From NCBI GenBank assembly GCA_933207985.1, contig OW240912.1, positions 228,148,440 to 228,212,439 of the forward strand: 64,000 nucleotides of DNA, written 5' to 3'. Shown here in pieces: positions 56,958 through 64,000 of the stretch. A program made the translations under genes and the position numbers. How positions within the stretch are numbered: the stretch's first letter is position 1; every line of letters starts with the position of its first letter. Source of the DNA: Pelobates cultripes. Its lineage: Eukaryota; Chordata; Amphibia; Anura; Pelobatidae. A model generated the notes under the pieces. It saw only the letters and a program-made list of their open reading frames with translations. It searched no databases and had not been told where the DNA came from.

Positions 56958-58060
56958 AGATATTCCAATATTTTATTAAACCATAGAAACACCCAAAAGT
57001 ATCAACCCAGAACCCTGAAATGCAGTCACTAATAGAATGAATAACTAAGTTTGAGTATCACTTTGCTTTCTCAGAGTTTATCTAGTTATTTTGAAATCAG
57101 TGTGTAAGAAAGCACAAGCATGGATTAATCCAATGTAAATAACTTGTAAGTCTACTCTGAATGCCTTTTTCAACATTTAAGTATGCTTTGTGCCTCAATG
57201 CAGCAGAGGCGTTATAGCTTTGCTTTACTTGAAGTTAAATGCTCCAGGGATCTTCACTGTTTGCACTGACTTCACAGTATTGTAGAACCAAAAGTCCTCT
57301 TTAATCTCCCTTGGTGTCTTTCACCTCATTTCCCTTTCAGACAGAATAAGGTTAGCGCATTGCTAGTCACTGCTTTGGTTCTGAGTGCGGTCTATAATAG
57401 GAAAATACCCAAAATCATCACTTAAGAGGTTGCAGTTGAAACAAAACAAAACAAAAAAAACATAATTTCTTTAGGAAAAAGTTTAAATTTACCAAGAAAT
57501 TCCTCAATCTGCCCATGTCTCACACCTTCAATCACTTCAACTGTATTTCCACCATTTTACTGTACAGGTAATATGTGTCATGTTACCGCTGACACGTAGC
57601 AACATTTCTCCTTGTTGGCATCATTCTGGTATCAGTTTTGATGCTGGGCACTGCCTGTCTCCATGCCTGTGTCACTCTGGCATCAAATTTGATGCAAACT
57701 GCCACTTGTCTCCTGCGTGCCATTATATGTTTCATACTCTGCATCAAAATAAGGCCGCAGGGCACCATGGATCATTCCGGTGAAAGCACACACACGCATC
57801 CTGGGCACGTGGGAATGACACAAGATGCCTTTGATGTGTCTATAAAAATTCCTCTAGCCCTGGAGCTCATCACCCAGTTGTGGTTCCTTATTAGACCCAA
57901 TACAGCATTTCTAGTGACTTAGTTTACTCTGGTTTTTGACATGGCTTATTCTTGGCTCACCTGATTACTGGTATTCCTGATCTGGCTTGGTTTAGGGTTT
58001 ATTTATTTTTTATGGCACCCCTTGACTTTAGAGTCTCTTAATTATTTATTTAAATATTGG
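56958..58060. other. No gene seen
   Basis: Intron 1 or upstream sequence of CRCP. The missing first exon (expected to end SNYE before a donor) was not recognised here. Overlapping frames at 57580-57922 contain imperfect inverted repeats around GCATCAAATTTGATGC and are not called. Confidence 0.4.
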
Positions 58061-58079
58061 AAGAAATATAGACAAGAGT

Positions 58080-58640
58080 GGAGCAATATAAAATAGACGT
58101 TTAGGTGATAAACCCAAAACCAAATGTTATTTATAAAGGTATTGCAGTAATACTCAATGCTGTCTCTTACAAGAGAAAGTGGTGAGTAGGCTCGGCATAC
58201 GCCGTTACTCACTGCCCAGCTTTGTAAAATATGGAGGATTTGGGAGACACTGGCTCTGCAAGGCTGTTGTGTCCGGAGTGTAATGGTCCGGCTTCAGTGC
58301 AGCCCAAGTAGTACAAGCGTGGTGCTTCTGGGTATCTGTAGTCTCCACCATCTTAATGATGTCAACGCGTTTCTCTGATCTATCCAGCTTCCTCAGGACG
58401 TAATGCTGTCCTCACCATCTTAGGTCAGGGTATTTAACAGTCTTTGCAAAGATAGTTCATGTTGCTGATAGGAGTATCCATTAGACTCCGTTTGCATTCT
58501 CCCATCTGCCAATTGACTTTAACAGCATAAGGTAGTTCATGTTGCTGATAGGAGTATCAATTAGACTTAATTTGCTTACTTCTGTCTGCTAACTGTCTTT
58601 GACAATATATAAAATATTGTACAAAGTTAGATGAGGGGTG
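58080..58640 (-). mobile_element. Penelope-like terminal region with hammerhead-like motif and tandem duplication
   Basis: The minus strand at 58361-58400 has CTGAGGA, a short stem (CTG/CAG), GAGAAAC and GCGTTGAC in hammerhead order. Beside it, two copies of an approximately 87-bp unit (GTAGTTCATGTTGCTGATAG and following) lie at 58456-58625. No protein is encoded. Confidence 0.45.
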
Positions 58641-58927
58641 CATACTTAGCACTTTTTCACCCTAGATATAGTGTCACACTCTCTTTGCATAACAATACCT
58701 CACTTCATCTAGACAGTAAGCTCAGTTGACCATTACCATCTACTGGTCCCACCTAATTCTAACATCAATTATTTTTTTTGTCTATGCACTATATGTTGTG
58801 TTTAGGATTATACTTCCTCTTTACAAATAAAACAAATAATAATGAAGAGTGTTTTAGGTGGTATGTTCAAAATGGTCAGTTAAAAGTGTCCATGTGATCT
58901 ATACGCTGACTTATACTATAATTTAAC

Positions 58928-59997
58928 TGTAACGGACCGTTTTGCAAAAAAGGGGAAAAAACCGCTTAGGCGATCAGCCCCCTTTCCAGAGATACAGGCA
59001 CAGCTACTGCAGAACATCAAACTCCCAAACTGGATACAAAATAGCACTCCAACTCCCGAACTGGAACCTCCCAAATAGCTGCTAGCAGATGAACAGGAAA
59101 AGCTCCCAAGCGGCTTACACTCCTGGCAATCAGTCTCTAACAGCATACAGTGAATCCCCCCAAGAACGAGACAAGGCTCCGTGTTGAGGGTCAAGCAGTG
59201 GTCTGAGGTGCTGGCACACCCAGCCTGGTTTTTATTACAGTCTTGCAAATACAGGACCGCCCACAGGGAGGTATAAAACAACCAATCACATCACAGTTAC
59301 ATCCCACATATTCCCTCCCCTTATCCTGAGAGGAAACTCAATTATACATACAGTTAAAACATACTTTCTACCCAACTTTCATAACTCCAAAACCATACAT
59401 CACATTCACATAAAATTACATATGCACAATCAATCCATTCAGGGGAACAACATATTCAAAAATGGCACAAATCAGACAAGGGGTTCAAAAGTTGGTAAAA
59501 AGTCCTTTGTGACTAAATGAAGCATGGCTTTCTGGCCCAAACCAGTTTCAGAGTCTTCTATCCTGGAGATAAGTAATTCAATTATCTCCCAGGATAGACA
59601 CAAGACTCCATAAAGCACATGGTTGCAAAAAGACACAAAACACTTTAAAATACATAAAGTCACATTTATTACATAAAACACAGACATGTAACATATCCCC
59701 AGATAGCTCAGGTCCGAGCGCACATTATTAAGCGAATGGCGCTCAGACCACACGAATACAGTTTAATCGCCATGGAGCCAAAGTCTTTACAGTCAGTTTC
59801 ATACGAATGGGCTCCATGGGATTCCTATCTGGGGTATAACACATTCAAACAAATCTACCGAACCCCAGGCAGAAAAGCACGACTGAAGCTTTTCTGCAGG
59901 TAAAAAAGATGTCTTTTAACAGGGGGCCATAGTCCATTGGCAGCAGGCGAGCAACCAGGCTTCTCCAATGCAATGTGGCGAGATTGGTCTCGTCACA
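58928..59997 (-). repeat. 3' LTR of the 58928-63015 element
   Basis: In minus orientation it starts TGTGACGAGACC and ends CCGTTACA. It contains an AATAAA (in GTAATAAAAACCAGG) near 59232. The last ~50 codons of the internal ORF run into it. The 121-codon minus frame 58916-59281 is repeated in the other LTR and is not a separate gene. Confidence 0.93.
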
Positions 59998-61590
59998 TCT
60001 CTCCCCTTTTCCAAACAGACTAACAGGGTATCTGACCTCCTGCCGGTCAGTGCCCTTGTTAGTCCAGCAGCCCACCCACAAAACATAATCAACAGCACAG
60101 CCCACCCACAATAAATGGTTACTACACCTGGGTAAAGGAGAAGCTTGTCCATGTTCAGGTGCCTCACCACGGCTGTGCTGGGTACGGGTACGCTGACTGG
60201 GTGGGTTGCTGCGTGGGCAGAGACCAGCGGCACTCTGCCCTGTTGCCAGCGCTACTGGGAGGGTAGCCTGGTTGAAGCCTGGTTGTTGGAGGGGGAGACC
60301 GACTATCTCCCCTTTAACTACACCGCTCTGCTGCTGGAGACCGACTGTCTCCCCTTTTGTTGCACAGCTCTGCTGCCGGAGGGTGAGACCGACTGTCTCC
60401 CCTTTGGATACTCTAAGCTGTCGCTGGGGAGAGGGGGTAACAGGCTCCTCTCCCGATAGAACACTCTGCCGCTTGGGAAAGGAGACTGAGCTCTCTATTC
60501 CCTGCCCATTAATGATCCGCTGCTGGGGAGAGGTGGTAGCAAGTTCCTCTCCCATACATACTTTCATCCTCTGTGGAGGGAGACCGACTGTCTCCGCTCC
60601 CAATACAGTGTCCTGCTGCTGGGGAAAGGAGACTGGGCTCTCTATTCCTGGTAGGACACTCTGCCGCTGGGGAATGGAGACTGGGCTCCCAATTCCCTGC
60701 TGTATCTCCCTCTGGGGAATGGAGACTGGGCTCCCAATTCCCGGCACATCACACTGCCGCTGGGAAATGGAGACTGGGCTCCCAATTCCCAAAAAATCAC
60801 GCTGCCGCTGGGGAGGGAGGACACTGCTCTCCTCTCCCTGGACTTCACACTGCCTTCCCGGCATATCACTTGGCTGCTGGGGGTCAGGAACAACTACCTC
60901 TGCCCCCTGTAACTCAGCCTGTCGCTGGGGAGGGAGGACACTGCCCTCCTCTCCCTGTACTTCACACTGCCTTCCCGGCATATCACTGTGCTGCTGGGGG
61001 GCAGGAACAACTACCTCTGCCCCCTGTAACTCAGCCTGCCGCTGGGGAGGGAGGACGCTGCTCTCCTCTCCCTGCACTTTACACTGCCGCTGGGAAATGG
61101 AGGCTGGGCTCCCAATTCCCAATAAATCACACGGCCGCTGGGGAATGGAGGCTGGGCTCCCAATTCCCTGCAGGACCGGTGGAGAGACCTCGGTCCCATC
61201 TCTACCGGCCACCTGGGGTTCTTCCCAGAAAATATCCACAATGTCTTCCCAGCTGAATGGGTCTGGAACTGGATCTGTCACCTTGCTGTCCTGCTGAATC
61301 TTCTCAATGGAGTGGAAGAGATCTCGGTAGTCCTGCTCCAGTTCCCACTCCAGGGTTGCTAGGTGAGCCAGGTCTTGCTCAATGTCGTGAGTGTCGCCCC
61401 AGTCATACCTGCTCTCCCTCCACTCCAAGAGATCACTGAACCGGGCTTGTGTAGGGCTCCCAAATTCAGGCTCTGAAAAAGCCTCCCATAACAAGCCAGG
61501 ACCATCAAACTCCTCTCCCTCTGGCTTGTCATGCTCGGCTGTCCAGGGCAGGTACTGTGCCCCAAAACCACCAGAGCGCCTGGTAGGCAT
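59845..61590 (-). CDS. Repetitive Gln/Pro-rich protein of an LTR element
   Basis: A 581-codon open frame on the minus strand. I do not recognise the protein. Residues ~1-130 are acidic and Trp-rich (LLWEAFSEPEFGSPTQARF, DLAHLATLEWELEQDYRDLF). Residues ~135-440 consist of about twenty diverged repeats of the type QGIGSPVSIPQRQ or QGEESSVLPPQRQAELQGAE. The C-terminus is a short Cys/Trp-rich stretch, and the final ~50 residues are read from the 3' LTR. There is no zinc knuckle, protease, RT, RNase H or integrase motif. The start is uncertain. A related upstream frame from ATG 61861 is broken by a TAG at 61700-61702 and shifts frame near 61560-61580. The true N-terminus in intact relatives may therefore lie upstream. 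Confidence 0.6.
   Translation of the reverse strand: MPTRRSGGFGAQYLPWTAEHDKPEGEEFDGPGLLWEAFSEPEFGSPTQARFSDLLEWRESRYDWGDTHDIEQDLAHLATLEWELEQDYRDLFHSIEKIQQDSKVTDPVPDPFSWEDIVDIFWEEPQVAGRDGTEVSPPVLQGIGSPASIPQRPCDLLGIGSPASISQRQCKVQGEESSVLPPQRQAELQGAEVVVPAPQQHSDMPGRQCEVQGEEGSVLPPQRQAELQGAEVVVPDPQQPSDMPGRQCEVQGEESSVLPPQRQRDFLGIGSPVSISQRQCDVPGIGSPVSIPQREIQQGIGSPVSIPQRQSVLPGIESPVSFPQQQDTVLGAETVGLPPQRMKVCMGEELATTSPQQRIINGQGIESSVSFPKRQSVLSGEEPVTPSPQRQLRVSKGETVGLTLRQQSCATKGETVGLQQQSGVVKGEIVGLPLQQPGFNQATLPVALATGQSAAGLCPRSNPPSQRTRTQHSRGEAPEHGQASPLPRCSNHLLWVGCAVDYVLWVGCWTNKGTDRQEVRYPVSLFGKGERCDETNLATLHWRSLVARLLPMDYGPLLKDIFFTCRKASVVLFCLGFGRFV
59998..60010 (-). other. Polypurine tract
   Basis: AAAAGGGGAGAGA on the minus strand directly precedes the 3' LTR (TGTGACG), as required for plus-strand DNA priming. 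Confidence 0.85.
60240..61185. repeat. Coding minisatellite inside the LTR-element ORF
   Basis: Units of about 45-66 bp centred on CTGCCGCTGGGGAATGGAGA (plus strand). Unit lengths are multiples of three, so the minus-strand protein repeats stay in frame. Long open frames also arise on the plus strand (60206-61297 and 60573-61256), which are taken as by-products. Confidence 0.8.
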
Positions 61591-61861
61591 CTTCCAGCCA
61601 AATCTCCTGCCATACCCGGTGCTCCAATTCCTTCACCCATTCATCCAGGGGCTGCTCTCCCAGGAAGGGCATCCGCATGGCCACTTGCTTCTGCAACCGC
61701 TACTCTTCACTGGGGAGACTCTCACCCCGCTGGTACTGTACATTATCCAGGGCCTGGTACCAGATGCCTTTCCTTAATGCATCCCGGCCATCCAGGTCCT
61801 CCTCCTCGTATGACACTGCTGGTTCCATCCTGGTGCTGTCAGGGTCGCTGTACTGGGACAT
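61590..61861 (-). pseudogene. Broken upstream part of the same ORF
   Basis: From ATG 61861 the minus strand reads 53 acidic codons (MSQYSDPDSTRMEPAVSYEE...) to an in-frame TAG at 61702-61700. It then stays open in that frame as another acidic, Trp-rich stretch (PFLGEQPLDEWVKELEHRVW) that overlaps the start of the 581-codon frame. Composition and direction match the downstream protein. The two are probably one ancestral gene with a nonsense change and a frameshift; that is inference. Confidence 0.5.
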
Positions 61862-61930
61862 GCGTTGCCCTTAACTTGTAAATCCAAAGAAATGGTGTCT
61901 CCTGTAGCTGTCCTTCTGGCTGTAGGAACG

Positions 61931-61948
61931 ATCCCACCGCTGCCACCA
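61931..61948 (-). other. Primer-binding site, tRNA-Leu type
   Basis: On the minus strand TGGTGGCAGCGGTGGGAT follows the 5' LTR after two bases. It is complementary to the 3' end plus CCA of the vertebrate tRNA-Leu (AAG/TAG) as I know it. Confidence 0.85.
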
Positions 61949-61950
61949 AT

Positions 61951-63015
61951 TGTAACGGACCGTTTTGCACACAAGGGGTAAAAACCGTTTAGGCGATCGG
62001 CCCCCTTTCCAGAGATACAGGCACAGCTACTGCAGAACATCAAACTCCCAAACTGGATACAAAATAGCACTCCAACTCCCGAACTGGAACCTCCCAAATA
62101 GCTGCTAGCAGATGAACAGGAAAAGCTCCCAAGCGGCTTACACTCCTGGCAATCAGTCTCTAACAGCATACAGTGAATCCCCCCAAGAACGAGACAAGGC
62201 TCCGTGTTGAGGGTCAAGCAGTGGTCTGAGGTGCTGGCACACCCAGCCTGGTTTTTATTACAGTCTTGTAAATACAGGACCGCCCACAGGGAGGTATAAA
62301 ACAACCAATCACATCACAGTTACATCCCACATATTCCCTCCCCTTATCCTGAGAGGAAACTCAATTATACATACAGTTAAAACATACTTTCTACCCAACT
62401 TTCATAACTCTAAAACCATACATCACATTCACATAAAATTACATATGCACAATCATTCAGGGGAACAACATATTCAAAAATGGCACAAATCAGACAAGGG
62501 GTTCAAAAGTTGGTAAAAAGTCCTTTGTGACTAAATGAAGCATGGCTTTCTGGCCCAAACCAGTTTCAGAGTCTTCTATCTTGGAGATAAGTAATTCAAT
62601 TATCTCCCAGGATAGACACAAGACTCCATAAAGCACATGGTTGCAAAAAGACACAAAACACTTTAAAATACATAAAGTCACATTTATTACATAAAACACA
62701 GACATGTAACATATCCCCAGATAGCTCAGGTCTGAGCGCACATTATTAAGTGAATGGCGCTCGGACCACACAAATACAGTTTAATCGCCATGGAGCCAAA
62801 GTCTTTACAGTCAGTTTCATACTAATGGGCTCCATGGGATTCCTATCTGGGGTATAACACATTCAAACAAATCTACTGAACCCCAGGCAGAAAAGCACGA
62901 CTGAAGCTTTTCTGCAGGTAAAAAAGATGTCTTTTAACAGGGGGCCATAGTCCAAAGGCAGCAGGCGAGCAACCAGGCTTCTCCAATGCAATGTGGCGAG
63001 ATTGGTCTCGTCACA
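61951..63015 (-). repeat. 5' LTR of the 58928-63015 element
   Basis: Direct repeat of 58928-59997 with scattered substitutions and a small indel (a few bases near 62455). The minus frames 61774-62304 and 62490-62771 are LTR sequence. Confidence 0.93.
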
Positions 63016-63116
63016 TTAACAACATACAAAACAATGTTTACATTGTACTTGCAAATGTGTGGATTTTAGGAAAAGATACTAAAATCTAAATTTGTGATGG
63101 GAAGGTTTACTGTTAA

Positions 63117-63892
63117 AGGGACTCTCCAGTGCCAGGAAAACAAACCCGTAACTACTGCCCATGCACTTAGGGCCTCCCGAAGGCAATGTGTCTTCAGTGG
63201 CCCGATCAGCACTACAAATCCTTTAACAGCAATAAAACTCATTTAAAACAAATCCTTTAACAGCTGCGACCAGGCCCCTTTAATGATTACAGTCAGTAAC
63301 TTTCTCCCAGTTAACACAGAGCTGCGTGGGAGGGGCAGAGAGGAGGGGGGCGCAGTCTGGGAGAGCCTCTGACTCCCAACATCCACAGTCAGCTGATTGG
63401 ATTGCAGGGAAGCCACTCTCCTGTAACAAAAGGTACGAAACAGGAGGGTGGCTTAAAAATGTACATTTGTTTGTCTGTGTGTATCTGTGTGTCTGTATGT
63501 GTATTTCTGTGCCTGTGTATCTGCATGTGTGTCAATATGTGCCCCTATGTGTTAGTGTATCTGTATAAGTGTAATTCTGTCTGTCTATCTGTGTCAGTAG
63601 CATCACAACAAAGTTATTTTGCTGGCACTATAGCTCCCTGCCTACAGTGGCCCCATCCATGTATGATGCTTTCCTATGGAGTTTTCATGACGCTGGATGT
63701 CCTCATGCATAGAGGACATCCAAATGTTTAACACCTAACAACCTTGAAGTCCCTCTAGTGTCTGTCTGGTAGACAGCCACTAGAGGTTTATTAAAAACTG
63801 CAAACATTACCTTTGTAAGGTTAAGGGACCTGAAACACTGCACCCAGACTACTTCAATGAGCTGAAGTGGTCTGGGTGCCTATAGAATCCCT
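63117..63892. mobile_element. TTAA MITE with internal TG-rich tract
   Basis: TTAA at 63113-63116 and 63893-63896. Ends AGGGACTCTCCAGTGCC and CCTATAGAATCCCT. The hairpin CACCCAGACTACTTCA and partner lie at 63839-63880. A (TGTGTCTG)n-type tract (63465-63595) inside creates spurious Val/Cys-rich frames. Confidence 0.75.
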
Positions 63893-64000
63893 TTAACATT
63901 TTAATTCTTATATATCTAGTTACTTTTATAGCTCAAACCTTATTGAATACCTTCAGCATTTGTCCTGACCATAAAAATATATTGCACACACATAATTGTA

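Larger units (their letters stand above)
58928..63015 (-). mobile_element. LTR retrotransposon carrying a repeat-protein ORF, no gag/pol
   Basis: Two LTRs of about 1.07 kb (58928-59997 and 61951-63015) flank a 1.95-kb interior. The element is bordered by a perfect TTAAC duplication (58923-58927 and 63016-63020). On the minus strand it has a tRNA-Leu primer site next to the 5' LTR and the polypurine tract AAAAGGGGAGAGA just before the 3' LTR, so the replication signals are intact. The interior encodes one long repetitive protein and no recognisable retroviral domain. About twenty differences were noticed between LTRs, so it is moderately young. The solo LTR at 53449-54455 is a relative. Confidence 0.95.

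Noticed and set aside
60206..61297. 363-codon plus-strand open frame
   Set aside because: It lies opposite the 581-codon repeat ORF of the LTR element, and its openness is explained by repeat units divisible by three. The element's primer site and polypurine tract fix the coding strand as minus.
56243..64000. CRCP first exon (about 15 codons ending SNYE before a donor)
   Set aside because: Looked for on the minus strand by eye; no convincing match, so it is not called inside the window.
1..64000. tRNA, rRNA and CRISPR features
   Set aside because: None seen. The tRNA-like stretches at 7108 and 61931 are primer-binding sites of LTR elements, not tRNA genes.

Overview
The window is AT-rich vertebrate DNA dominated by transposable elements. 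It looks like an anuran amphibian (frog or toad). The reasons are TTAA-flanked MITEs carrying a GGCACCCAGACCACTTCA hairpin, CR1 tails ending in TATGTAAC repeats, a complete DIRS retrotransposon, several Tc1 elements with palindromic ends, and Penelope-type relics. The species cannot be named from sequence alone.

Only one cellular gene is recognisable. It is CRCP (POLR3I/RPC9, the Rpb4-like stalk subunit of RNA polymerase III), on the minus strand. Four coding exons were found by splice sites and protein similarity, at 56144-56242, 50163-50257, 34350-34407 and 22608-22745 (stop codon at 22608-22610). They join in frame. The short first exon was not found and probably lies beyond 64000. Everything between the exons is intron filled with mobile DNA, and everything below 22608 is 3' flank.

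Layout. 1-6430: AT-rich sequence with a degenerate 77-bp tandem array (1238-1628), a hairpin-plus-minisatellite repeat (2505-4125) and a CR1 tail. 6425-11545: a fold-back element split by a 4.5-kb LTR element (6586-11097; tRNA-Ser primer site, no coding capacity). 11552-13616: a Tc1 element whose middle is replaced by another repeat. 13.6-22 kb: hairpins, a minisatellite, LINE fragments and MITEs. 25036-30999: a structurally complete DIRS element with Gag, RT-RNase H-methylase and tyrosine recombinase reading frames, identical inverted repeats and a perfect internal complementary region. 31.0-34.0 kb: a decayed Tc1 with two nested MITEs. 35-41 kb: palindromes, TA repeats and a Penelope-like GIY-YIG relic. 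42314-44090: a solo LTR split by a defective Tc1. 46372-48227: MITEs and an L2 LINE. 48975-49334: a promoter-like island with two RFX X-boxes and a consensus splice donor, antisense inside a CRCP intron. 53449-54455: a solo LTR. 58928-63015: a 4.1-kb LTR element (tRNA-Leu primer site) that carries no gag or pol but one 581-codon repeat-protein frame.

The two most interesting candidates are the DIRS element and the 58928-63015 LTR element. In the DIRS element, a 46-nt GT..AG segment would switch translation from a Gag...recombinase frame to a Gag-RT frame. The LTR element has an unrecognised repetitive protein as its only cargo. Many insertion boundaries were fixed by reading target-site duplications directly.
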